DNA of 64,000 nt from Bin80 sp965261255 (lineage in GTDB: Bacteria; Bacteroidota; Rhodothermia; Rhodothermales; Bin80): positions 434,001-498,000 of the forward strand of contig CBDHCQ010000004.1 in assembly GCA_965261255.1 (NCBI GenBank). The letters run 5' to 3'. Made by a program: the position numbers and the translations under genes. The stretch's first letter is position 1. Each line of letters opens with the position of its first letter. The notes under the pieces are model-generated. The model searched no databases. It was not told where the DNA came from and saw only the letters and a list, made by a program, of their open reading frames with translations. Below, in pieces: positions 8,507-16,440 of this stretch.

Positions 8507-8963
8507 GGTTGAATGCGGCTTTGATAGTGACTACTATCGTACTGGGCAAGACGAGTTAGAGCTTAGTGGCCCGACGCTATCGATTAGGGTTGAGCAGGTT
8601 GGTAGGGTTGCCCCAGCAGAGCGAAAGAGTGGGCCTTGTGACGCCTTGGTGGACACTGGAGCTGACAAGAGTTGTATTGATATAGACTTAGCGAAGAAGC
8701 TCGAATTAGAGATTTGCGACACGCAAACAGTGAACGGGGTTCACGGACCGCAGCAAACGGATTACTATGCTGCCCTCATTGATATACCAGGACTATCCTG
8801 CGTGAGGATAATGCACCTCGCCGGACTCCCACTGGCGAGAAGCAGCTTCCCACATGAATTCCTAATTGGGCGCGATATACTGCGTTGGTTCGTTTTGATA
8901 TACGAGGGGGATACGGGGAGGGTAGTAATAAGAAGGCGAAGCCAAGCCGTAGGGGAGTCGTAA
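8499..8963 (+). CDS. Retropepsin-like aspartic protease
   Basis: The product is 154 residues from the ATG at 8499; a TTG at 8487 is an alternative. The segment A-L-V-D52-T-G-A-D-K-S-C-I is the active-site loop of single-domain retropepsins (hydrophobic-hydrophobic-D-T-G-A). F-L-I-G-R-D-I-L near residue 125 matches the second conserved flap and hydrophobic-hydrophobic-G-R/A-D stretch of the gag-asp or DUF1758-like group. Only one D-T-G is present, so the enzyme would act as a homodimer. No signal peptide is seen. It overlaps the upstream small gene by eight bases, which suggests a two-gene unit. Substrate and role are unknown. It is the rightmost recognisable gene of the 2-kb segment between the direct repeats. 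Confidence 0.7.
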   Translation: MLEVECGFDSDYYRTGQDELELSGPTLSIRVEQVGRVAPAERKSGPCDALVDTGADKSCIDIDLAKKLELEICDTQTVNGVHGPQQTDYYAALIDIPGLSCVRIMHLAGLPLARSSFPHEFLIGRDILRWFVLIYEGDTGRVVIRRRSQAVGES

Positions 8964-9472
8964 GCAGCCGCCAACATGGTTATGTACCGTGAAGATGACG
9001 GTAAGCAGTACAATACCATGTAATCCTCATTCGCACGGGACATACGAAAAGCACGCACGACAAATAGTAGGAGAAGGGCTATGCTATATGGGATTATCGC
9101 ATAGATACCGTTGGCTTAGCCACTAAAGGGATTATATCACATGGTAAAATTCTTGCCGTAGCACTACTATTACTCGAGGGATGAACCGATGCCCCGAGCG
9201 TAGTCGGCAAGGATAATTCCAGTCCGGGAGACCGTTGCATGAAACCTGATCGAGTGTTTCCCGGGTGGTGATCCATCACAATTCGACCCAATCGACCGGC
9301 TACGTCAAATACTTAGGTGGGTAACCGGACTGCTTTCATTGAGTTGATGCTAAATGGCGGTTTCCGAATTATGGGTTTGGGCAGTTCTGGCGCAGCGTTA
9401 GGGTTCAGGGAATATCATCTGGGCAGTCCGTTCTGGTATACATCGGGTCAGCAAGGCTAGCACTGATGTTAA
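8964..9472. other. Non-coding, probably decayed DNA
   Basis: About 500 bp with frequent stops in all frames and no product that can be recognised. It runs directly into the decayed HAD copy at 9473. It may be the remains of genes lost after the duplication or insertion that made the direct repeats. Confidence 0.45.
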
Positions 9473-9682
9473 GACGCATTCAATGACTATCGTACGGCCA
9501 AATGCGTGAATGCAGGTTTCTTTCCTATCCTTCCAGGTGAGGAATAGGCGTCATGGGAGCGTTTTTTGAATGAAGCGTTGGATCGGTTTCTCCTTGGTCA
9601 GTATCGGGGAGCGTACCAGAATGATCTCATAGGTGAGCTCAGTGCGAGGCTCCCTAAACATCCACCATGGGAGTCGCAGTAG
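9473..9682 (+). pseudogene. 3' fragment of a HAD hydrolase gene (decayed duplicate)
   Basis: The 70 codons align one to one with the last 70 codons of the HAD gene at 7225-7434: D-A-F-x-D-Y-R at the start, L-G-Q-Y-R-G-A-Y in the middle, H-P-P-W-E-S at the end. There is no start and no upstream part of the gene. A nonsense change (GAG to TAG, at about 9545-9547) interrupts the frame. Many of the differences are synonymous, for example CCT-ATT-CTT versus CCT-ATC-CTT. This suggests that the copy evolved under selection before it broke, perhaps in another lineage. It lies 12 bp from the 3' end of the facing zinc dehydrogenase. Confidence 0.85.
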
Positions 9683-9735
9683 CGCTAAACATACTCAGGT
9701 GTGCAGAAGCACCTTAATCCATTCCGGCTCCGCTT
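9473..9735 (+). repeat. Imperfect direct repeat, copy 2
   Basis: This is the partner of 7225-7485, about 2.25 kb away. It contains the broken HAD 3' fragment and the genuine 3' end of the zinc dehydrogenase. Both copies share TCAGGTGT and the run AATCCATTCCGGCT. Confidence 0.85.
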
Positions 9736-10693
9736 GACTGTGTAATCGGTGAAAGGCTTCAGGTCCGTCTCCAAGCGGCAGAATTGCGCTAATAAGCGGG
9801 GAGGGGTCCAGCTCTTTTCGGGATACAAGGTTAATAATTTCGTCGTATTCCCCCGCATTTGCGTAAGTCCCGGTCAGAGTCAACTCCTTCGCGACAACAC
9901 GTTGAATATCAACCGGTGGGTGCTGGGAAGTATTTCCAACAAGCACAATGTTTCCACCTAGTTTAGTGTGATGGATGGCTTGGGCAACGGTTGAGGCAGC
10001 CCCTACGGCCTCAAAAGTGAGATCCGCATCAATGGTCTGTGAACTTTTCTCAGGATCAAGCACGCAGTCAGCACCAAGCTGGAGTGCCATATTTTTTCGA
10101 TTCTCACTGGGCTCAATGACGATAATTTCGCTCGGCTCCTCCAATCGCACGGTGAGTAGGATGCTCAGTCCAATCATTCCTGCGCCAATAATAAGAACCC
10201 GGGCGTTTTGGGCATTGCCGCCTCTGTGCACAGCATGTAAGCCAACCGAAAGCGGTTCAAACATGGCTGCAATATTAAGCGGTACCCCCTCGGGTACGCG
10301 CCTGAGCGCATGGGCGGGCACGCAAACGAAATCTGCCATTGCACCATCACGTCGGAAACGAGGTGTGCTCACACCGAATACCGTCCGTTCGGGGCAGCGG
10401 TTCACCCTGCCGGAGGCACATTCGGGGCACGTGATGCATCCAATAGTAGAGTCAAAGCAAACCTCTTCACCTGCCTCAAATTCGTTTGAGGATATTGCGA
10501 CTCGCCCAGCCGCCTCATGCCCTATAATGAGTGGGGGAATGCGACGCCCGGTTGTTCCGGTATATCCGTGTACATCAGATCCACAAATACCGACCGTGTC
10601 TACTCGCACAAGCACTTCGTTAGGAAGCGGCTGCGGATCAGGTACATGTTGCAGGTCAATCTGAAACGCCCCCGTATATACAAGCGCACGCAT
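9695..10693 (-). CDS. Zinc-dependent alcohol/polyol dehydrogenase (MDR superfamily)
   Basis: This is a 332-residue medium-chain dehydrogenase. C37-G-S-D and G-H59-E-A-A-G give the catalytic-zinc ligands. C86, C89, C92 and C100 form the structural-zinc lobe. The Rossmann domain carries V-L-I-I-G-A-G-M-I-G-L near residue 165. The family oxidises secondary alcohols of sugars, polyols or threonine with NAD(P). It is the last gene of a reverse operon (SDR, FAH hydrolase, GntP permease, IlvD dehydratase) and follows ilvD by 3 bp. In that setting it probably oxidises a sugar, sugar acid or lactaldehyde-type intermediate. The ligand-binding residues do not allow a substrate call. A remnant of its 3' end is found at 7446-7485. 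Confidence 0.88.
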   Translation of the reverse strand: MRALVYTGAFQIDLQHVPDPQPLPNEVLVRVDTVGICGSDVHGYTGTTGRRIPPLIIGHEAAGRVAISSNEFEAGEEVCFDSTIGCITCPECASGRVNRCPERTVFGVSTPRFRRDGAMADFVCVPAHALRRVPEGVPLNIAAMFEPLSVGLHAVHRGGNAQNARVLIIGAGMIGLSILLTVRLEEPSEIIVIEPSENRKNMALQLGADCVLDPEKSSQTIDADLTFEAVGAASTVAQAIHHTKLGGNIVLVGNTSQHPPVDIQRVVAKELTLTGTYANAGEYDEIINLVSRKELDPSPLISAILPLGDGPEAFHRLHSQAEPEWIKVLLHT

Positions 10694-10696
10694 AGA

Positions 10697-12376
10697 TCAG
10701 GTTGCGGAAGCCGCGTCAGTAATACATCCGTCACTGGCCGAGGATACGGTTCGTGCATACCGTAGGAGTACACCGGCATCTGCCTTAAGCGGTGGGGCTG
10801 ACCAGTTTTCCCGTCTTGCATTCACTACGGACTCACTAACTCCGAGTGTCAGAACACGATTGACCGTGTCAATGGTGATGGGATCCCCATCTTCCACCAG
10901 CGCGATCGCACCGCCAACCTGTGCCTCGGGTGTAATGTGACCGACCACGAACCCGTGTGTAGCGCCGGAGAAGCGACCATCGGTGATAAGTGCGACTTTG
11001 TCCCCTAAGCCGGCGCCCACGATTGCACTGGTTGGGCGGAGCATTTCAGGCATACCGGGTCCTCCCTTGGGGCCGCAGTAGCGTAGGACGAGCACATCTC
11101 CGGTTTTGATTTTTCCTCCGAGAATAGCTTCCATAGCTTCTTCCTCCGTGTCAAATACACGCGCATATCCGTCAAACCGCTCGCCTTCCTTGCCCGTAAT
11201 TTTAGCGACAGCGCCTTCAGTTGCTAGATTTCCGTAGAGAATCTGCAGATGCCCGGTTGTTTTGATGGGTCGATCAAGCGATTTTATCACTTCCTGTCCT
11301 GCTGTCAGATCGGGCACTTCTGCCAAATTTTCTTGCACCGTGCGACCGGTGATAGTCATGCAGCTGCCGTGCAGTAGATCATTTTCGATGAGCATCTTCA
11401 TCACAGCGGGGACTCCGCCCACGTTATAGAGATCTTCCATTACAAAACGTCCGCTGGGCTTAAGATCACCCAGTAGGGGAGTTTGATTACTCATGCTCTG
11501 AAAGTCATTCAGAGTCAGCGGCACATGGGCAGCCCTGGCCATGGCAATAAGGTGCAGGGCAGCGTTGGTTGATCCTCCAAGCACAATGACTACGCGCAGT
11601 GCATTTTCGAATGCTTCACGGGTGAGAATATCTTTGGGTTTGAGGTCCTTTTCCAGGAGCTGATAAATCACCTCACCTATTTGTCCTGTTTCTGCCTGTT
11701 TTTCGTCGCTGACTGCGGGATATGACGAGTCAAAAGGCACTGTCATCCCCAGAGCTTCAATGGCAGAAGCCATCGTATTCGCCGTATACATGCCCCCGCA
11801 GGCGCCCGCCCCTGGGCAGGCGTGACGGGCAATTTCCCGAAAATCCTTATCGGTTATGGCTCCGGTGGCCCGCTGGCCAGCCGCTTCAAATGCGGATATA
11901 ATATCTATCGGTTTACCATTCCAGCATCCAGGCTTGATTGTGCCGCCGTACACCATCAGCCCGGGGCGGTTGAGTCTCGCCAATGCCATGATGGATCCGG
12001 GCATATTTTTGTCACAACCTGCAACGGCTATCACGGCATCATACCATTGAGCTGACGCGACCGTCTCAATGGATTCAGCAATGAGATCGCGAGAGGGAAG
12101 CGAGAACCGCATCCCTGAAGAGCCCATGGAGATCCCGTCGCTTACCCCAATCGTGTGGTAGATCAGACCTACCAAGTCCTGTGTCTGGACGCTACCTTTG
12201 ATGCTCTTTGCCAAGTCATTGAGGTGCATATTACAGGGGTTTCCTTCCCAGCCCATGCTCACAATACCAACCTGTGGCTTATCAAGATCTTTTTCTGTCA
12301 GGCCGACGGCGTGCAGCATGGCGCGCGCACCGCTTTGCAGGGGATTTTGTGTCACCTGTTTACTGTATCGGTTCAT
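10697..12376 (-). CDS. ilvD: Dihydroxy-acid dehydratase, IlvD/Edd family
   Basis: The 559-residue protein belongs to the IlvD/Edd Fe-S dehydratases. The cysteines expected to hold the cluster are in C-N-M-H-L-N-D-L-A (near 48), A-G-C-D-K-N-M-P-G (near 119) and C-P-G-A-G-A-C-G-G-M-Y-T-A-N-T-M (near 190). The N-terminal R-Y-S-K-x-V-T-Q and the overall sequence match dihydroxy-acid dehydratase of Bacteroidota, which makes 2-oxo acids for Ile, Leu and Val. No other ilv genes are nearby. It sits 3 bp before the zinc dehydrogenase and 5 bp after a gluconate-type permease, so dehydration of a sugar acid (aldonate) is a real alternative. Family certain; physiological substrate open. Confidence 0.88.
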   Translation of the reverse strand: MNRYSKQVTQNPLQSGARAMLHAVGLTEKDLDKPQVGIVSMGWEGNPCNMHLNDLAKSIKGSVQTQDLVGLIYHTIGVSDGISMGSSGMRFSLPSRDLIAESIETVASAQWYDAVIAVAGCDKNMPGSIMALARLNRPGLMVYGGTIKPGCWNGKPIDIISAFEAAGQRATGAITDKDFREIARHACPGAGACGGMYTANTMASAIEALGMTVPFDSSYPAVSDEKQAETGQIGEVIYQLLEKDLKPKDILTREAFENALRVVIVLGGSTNAALHLIAMARAAHVPLTLNDFQSMSNQTPLLGDLKPSGRFVMEDLYNVGGVPAVMKMLIENDLLHGSCMTITGRTVQENLAEVPDLTAGQEVIKSLDRPIKTTGHLQILYGNLATEGAVAKITGKEGERFDGYARVFDTEEEAMEAILGGKIKTGDVLVLRYCGPKGGPGMPEMLRPTSAIVGAGLGDKVALITDGRFSGATHGFVVGHITPEAQVGGAIALVEDGDPITIDTVNRVLTLGVSESVVNARRENWSAPPLKADAGVLLRYARTVSSASDGCITDAASAT

Positions 12377-12381
12377 TTTTA

Positions 12382-13734
12382 TTATGTGAGAGGAAGAAGA
12401 AGTGATAAGATCACGGACATCAAGCCTGCGGAAATTCCCAGAATGACTAGCAGCGCGGACCAGGACTTAAGTGTCTCAACCTCGGTGAGACCGCTCATTT
12501 TTGAGTATATCCAGAATCCGCTATCATTCATCCAGGATCCAACCAGTGAGCCTGCCCCGATGGCGGTACCCAGATATACCACATTGAATCCGAGATCTTG
12601 TTCGGGTGTGATCATTGCTGCCAGCATAGCCGAGGCCGTGATCATGGCGACAGTTGATGATCCCTGGGCAAATTTGAGTAGACTGGCAATACCAAAACCA
12701 AGTATGAGCATCCCGAAACCCGATGTTCCCGAGGTTCCGGCAAACAGATCACTTATTGCGGGTCCAATTTGGGCCTCTTTGAGCATGGCACCGAACGTCC
12801 CGCCCGCGGCGGTAATGAGAATGATGAGCCCACCGCTCATCAGTGACTGCTCAATCAGTTTGCCAAGATTCTCTCGCGAGGGTCGCCGCATCTGGATATA
12901 AACTGATGTAGAAACTGCGGCTGCCAGGAGTAGCGCCATATTTGGGTCGCCGAGTACGATGATCCAGCGAGCGAGAACCGTGTCGTTGTCCAGAAGTGGG
13001 AGAAAGACCGTTTTACCCGCAATCAGGAGTATCGGGAGGACGATGGGCAGTACGGAGAATCCTAACCCAGGAAGTGTGTCAAGCACGGTTGAATCGGTAT
13101 CTACTCCCGGAACGTCTCGCATAGGGACGGTCATTCTTCGATTCAGCCAGCCAGCATACATCAATCCCAGGATTGCTGCTGGCAGTGCAACTGTTATCCC
13201 CACCAGAATCATAATGCCCAAGTCCACACTCAGATTTTCTGCGATAATCAGGGGCCCGGGTGTAGGAGGTACCAGCGCATGCGTGGCTGCTGCTCCGGCG
13301 GCGATTGCAACGACATATTGGAGATAATTTCGCTTGGTCTGGGTAAACAGTGAGCGGGCGAGGGGAATCAGCAAGTAGAAGACCGTATCAAAGAATACCG
13401 GAATTGACAGCATGAAGCCGCTGGCTGCCAGAGCAGGACTGCCCCGCTCCTGTCCCAGTAAACGAATAAAAGCCTGAACGACACGGTCGGCCGCACCGCT
13501 GTTCATCATGGTTACGCCAATCACTGCTGCCATGGCAATTACGATGCCAATACTTCCTGCGGTTGTTCCAAAAGCAGTGGCCACGCGTGTGATCTTGGTT
13601 GACCACTCTCCGGGGGAAAGAATACTAATCACGATAGCCGCGGTAATAAGTGCGACAAACGCATTGATTCGCAGACCTACGATCAAGCCTACGACAATGA
13701 TGATCCCAAGCAATAGAATCAGGATAGGAGTCAT
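12382..13734 (-). CDS. Gluconate:H+ symporter family permease (GntP/GntT-like)
   Basis: The 450-residue protein is almost entirely hydrophobic, with about 12-14 membrane spans. It begins with the GntP-type N-terminal helices (L-L-L-G-I-I-I-V-V-G-L, then R-I-N-A-F-V-A-L). L-V-P-P-T-P-G-P and the late G-S-S-T-V-A-M-I-T are characteristic GntP segments. Such carriers import gluconate, fructuronate, idonate or related sugar acids with protons. It is flanked by ilvD (5-bp gap) and the FAH-family hydrolase (5-bp gap) in the same reverse operon, which supports uptake of the sugar acid that the operon breaks down. Specificity cannot be read from the sequence. Confidence 0.9.
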   Translation of the reverse strand: MTPILILLLGIIIVVGLIVGLRINAFVALITAAIVISILSPGEWSTKITRVATAFGTTAGSIGIVIAMAAVIGVTMMNSGAADRVVQAFIRLLGQERGSPALAASGFMLSIPVFFDTVFYLLIPLARSLFTQTKRNYLQYVVAIAAGAAATHALVPPTPGPLIIAENLSVDLGIMILVGITVALPAAILGLMYAGWLNRRMTVPMRDVPGVDTDSTVLDTLPGLGFSVLPIVLPILLIAGKTVFLPLLDNDTVLARWIIVLGDPNMALLLAAAVSTSVYIQMRRPSRENLGKLIEQSLMSGGLIILITAAGGTFGAMLKEAQIGPAISDLFAGTSGTSGFGMLILGFGIASLLKFAQGSSTVAMITASAMLAAMITPEQDLGFNVVYLGTAIGAGSLVGSWMNDSGFWIYSKMSGLTEVETLKSWSALLVILGISAGLMSVILSLLLPLT

Positions 13735-13739
13735 CGCGA

Positions 13740-14588
13740 TTATGAATTGAGTGAACGTGCAACCTGCCGGGCCCTGCCGAGCCCGTCAATACCGAGTTCG
13801 ACAACATCCCCCGGCTGCAGGAATCGCTGGGGTTTCAATCCTAGGCCAACCCCGGCCGGTGTACCCGTAGAAATCACATCGCCAGGCAGGAGTGTCATAA
13901 ACTGACTCGTGTAACTGATCACCTCCCACACATTGAAAATGAAATCGGCTGTTGTACTCTCTTGCAGCATAGTTCCATTGACCGACAACCAAAGTTTGAG
14001 GTTATTAGGGTCGGGGATTTCGTCGGTGGTTGCAAGGAAGGGGCCCAGTGGGGCAAATGTGTCAAAGCTCTTTCCCTTGACCCACTGGCCACCACGCTCT
14101 AACTGGCTTATACGCTCACTGTAGTCGTTGTGCAGTACATAGCCTGCGACGTAATCCGGGGCCTGTTCGACGGTAACGTAGCTGGCACGTTTGCCAATGA
14201 CCACGGCCAATTCGACTTCCCAATCGGTTTTATCATCGGGAATGATCACATCATCAAAAGGACCGCAGATGGCTGAACTGGCCTTAAAGAACAGGACAGG
14301 TTCCGCAGGGGGATCCATTCCGCTTTCTTTGGCGTGCAGCGCATAATTAAGTCCCACGCAAACAACTTTTGAAGGGCGGGCGATAGGAGGACCCATACGC
14401 AAATCGGGATCTAATTCCTGTTGCGATGTACCTCCATTAAACCATGCACGCAGCCTTGCAAGCCCGCCTTCGTCAAAGAAATGTTCGTCGTAGTCATCTA
14501 CAATTGGGGTAGCGTCAATACGCCGGCCATCATCTAGGAGCAGTCCGGGTTTTTCTTTTCCGGCAAGTCCAATGCGAATAAGTTTCAT
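13740..14588 (-). CDS. Fumarylacetoacetate hydrolase family protein (2,4-diketo-3-deoxy-sugar-acid hydrolase-like)
   Basis: The start at 14588 (M-K-L-I-R-I-G) gives 282 residues, the normal length. An upstream in-frame ATG at 14630 would overlap the SDR gene. Family hallmarks are V-C-V-G-L-N-Y-A-L-H-A, F-F-K-A-S-S-A-I, D-W-E-V-E-L-A-V-V-I-G (metal ligands Glu and Glu) and V-I-S-T-G-T-P-A-G-V-G. K-G-K-S-F-D-T-F-A-P-L-G-P is also present. Members of this branch cleave 2,4-diketo-3-deoxy-L-fuconate or -rhamnonate to pyruvate and L-lactate; others act as ureidoglycolate lyase. The gene directly follows (13-bp gap) an SDR of the type that makes such diketo acids, which favours the sugar-acid role. 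Confidence 0.85.
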   Translation of the reverse strand: MKLIRIGLAGKEKPGLLLDDGRRIDATPIVDDYDEHFFDEGGLARLRAWFNGGTSQQELDPDLRMGPPIARPSKVVCVGLNYALHAKESGMDPPAEPVLFFKASSAICGPFDDVIIPDDKTDWEVELAVVIGKRASYVTVEQAPDYVAGYVLHNDYSERISQLERGGQWVKGKSFDTFAPLGPFLATTDEIPDPNNLKLWLSVNGTMLQESTTADFIFNVWEVISYTSQFMTLLPGDVISTGTPAGVGLGLKPQRFLQPGDVVELGIDGLGRARQVARSLNS

Positions 14589-14601
14589 TGTTACGGAAGC
14601 A

Positions 14602-15369
14602 TTAGGGTTGTAATGTGAAGGCGCCGCCATCCATAGGAAGCGAGACCCCTGTCAGGAACGCACTTTCGTCGGATGCAAGGTAGCAAATCAATGCGGCCAC
14701 CTCCTCAGGTGTAGCCATACGCCCCATGGGCTGAGCATTGGATAATCTACTGAACATCTCTTCCTTAGCATCCGGGTAGTACTTCTCCAGGTATGCGTCT
14801 ACAAATGGCGTATGTACGCGTGCGGGTGCGACGCTATTGCAACGGATACCGTCTTTTAAGCTGTCCACGGCCATGCTGCGAGTCATAGCCGCCACGGCCC
14901 CTTTGCTCGTTGAGTACGCAAAACGATCAGGAATGCCAACAATGGAAACAATTGAAGCAAGATTAATAATGCTCCCCCCGCCTGATTTTTTCATATGCGG
15001 CAGGGCTGCAAGCATGCCGTAGTACACGCTCTTCACATTAATTGTATACATGCGGTCCATATCCTCCTCGGTCGTCTTATCAATGCTGCCAATGTGGCCC
15101 GCTCCGGCGTTATTTACCAGAATATCCAGTCTGTCATGTATTTGGGCGACCGTACTTATGGTATCTGTTACAGCATTTGAATCCGTAACATCACAGTTGT
15201 GCGCCTCACAGCGTGCACCCAGATCGTTTGCAACCCTGTGAGCGTTTGGCATATCGATATCGAGCAAGTGCACGGTTGCTCCCTGTTGAATGAATGCACG
15301 GCAGGTAGCTTCACCAATTCCTTTAGCACCACCGGTGACGATAGCTATTTTGGATTCGAGACTGAACAT
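14602..15369 (-). CDS. SDR oxidoreductase, 2-keto-3-deoxy-L-fuconate dehydrogenase-like
   Basis: This is a 255-residue classical short-chain dehydrogenase. T12-G-G-A-K-G-I-G is the cofactor loop and N-N-A-G follows at 86-89. The catalytic S139, Y152 and K156 are all present, and the C-terminus ends in the usual P-M-D-G-G. The acidic D37-I-D after strand 2 suggests NAD rather than NADP. The sequence resembles the dehydrogenase that oxidises C4 of 2-keto-3-deoxy-L-fuconate. It is the first gene of the reverse operon, and the next gene encodes the hydrolase that would cleave the product. It is divergent from another SDR (start 15449) across about 80 bp that must contain both promoters. Confidence 0.85.
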   Translation of the reverse strand: MFSLESKIAIVTGGAKGIGEATCRAFIQQGATVHLLDIDMPNAHRVANDLGARCEAHNCDVTDSNAVTDTISTVAQIHDRLDILVNNAGAGHIGSIDKTTEEDMDRMYTINVKSVYYGMLAALPHMKKSGGGSIINLASIVSIVGIPDRFAYSTSKGAVAAMTRSMAVDSLKDGIRCNSVAPARVHTPFVDAYLEKYYPDAKEEMFSRLSNAQPMGRMATPEEVAALICYLASDESAFLTGVSLPMDGGAFTLQP

Positions 15370-15448
15370 GATTATAACAGTTACTTATGTCTGCACAAAG
15401 GTAGACCTTCGACGTTTCAGCGATGTACTAAAATAACGGTTGTTTCTG

Positions 15449-16246
15449 ATGTCACAGCAACTTTTTGATCTTTCTGGACGGGTTGCGTTGGTTACCGGTG
15501 CCAGTCGTGGGCTGGGCCAATACATGGCGAGAGCCTTGGCGCGGGCTGGGGCTGACATCGCGATCACAAGTCGTGATCGAGAGAGGCTCGTGGAAACCGA
15601 AGGAGATATTCTGGACATCGGAGGTCGAGTACTTCCGGTGGAACTGGATGTTCTGGATCTGTCCAGTATTCAGTCTGCTGTCCAAAATGTGGAAGCACAG
15701 TTTGGACGACTGGATGTCTTGGTGAACAATGCCGGTTGTAACGTTCGCCGTCGTGCCTTGGAGGTCACTGCGGGGGATTGGGACAAGGTCGTCAATACAA
15801 ATCTCCGCGGTGCTTTTTTTGTGGCACAGGCGGCGGCGCGTATCATGAGGGCGCAGCATTGGGGTCGGGTGATTAATATTGGTTCAGTGACTTGTGTTGC
15901 GGGTTATGCAGGGATGGGGCCCTATTGCGCAAGTCGGGGTGGTATTAAGCAGCTTACAATGTCGTTGGCCCATGACTGGGCCGAATATGGTATCACGGTC
16001 AATTGCTTGGCTCCGGGTTGGTTCAAGACAGAGCAAAGCAGGATGCTTTACGAAGACGAGACTTGGCTCTCGATGCTCAAGGAGCGGATACCAATGGCTC
16101 GACCAGGTCGACCGGATGACCTGGATGGTATGGTAGTTTTCCTGGCATCTGAATCCAGTCGCTACATCACGGGCCAAACCTATCTTGTTGATGGAGGAGT
16201 ATCCATTGGGGCCATCCGTGCGATGCCACAAGGCGAACTGGATTAA
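15449..16246 (+). CDS. SDR oxidoreductase, gluconate 5-dehydrogenase-like, with Y-x-x-x-R
   Basis: The start is set at ATG 15449 (265 residues); a TTG at 15440 is possible. The cofactor motif is T-G-A-S-R-G-L-G near residue 17, and N-N-A-G follows. The catalytic region has S near 146 and Y159-C-A-S-R163, where nearly all SDRs have Y-x-x-x-K. The rest of the protein, with the C-terminal V-D-G-G, is complete, so the change is not part of general decay. Relatives act on gluconate or 2-deoxy-gluconate. It is divergent from the diketo-acid operon and probably belongs to the same sugar-acid pathway, perhaps at the first oxidation step. Confidence 0.85.
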   Translation: MSQQLFDLSGRVALVTGASRGLGQYMARALARAGADIAITSRDRERLVETEGDILDIGGRVLPVELDVLDLSSIQSAVQNVEAQFGRLDVLVNNAGCNVRRRALEVTAGDWDKVVNTNLRGAFFVAQAAARIMRAQHWGRVINIGSVTCVAGYAGMGPYCASRGGIKQLTMSLAHDWAEYGITVNCLAPGWFKTEQSRMLYEDETWLSMLKERIPMARPGRPDDLDGMVVFLASESSRYITGQTYLVDGGVSIGAIRAMPQGELD

Positions 16247-16440
16247 TGCTCCTGGTCGGGATATCTTGGATTTAGCCGGTAGCGGTTGAGTGGGCCGACT
16301 ATTGATCCATCATTCAATTGAGTTGCTTCAAGTGGATCAACTGCCCCTCATCAAGGGTTCCTAACGGAGGACTCAATGCCTGACACAGACGGCTGTGCTC
16401 CCCATGTATTACCACGAATCAGACTTTGCCATGACCGACA

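Noticed and set aside
9094..9291. 65-codon minus-strand frame before the decayed HAD copy
   Set aside because: No domain, no start signal and low-complexity composition; more likely chance in decayed DNA.
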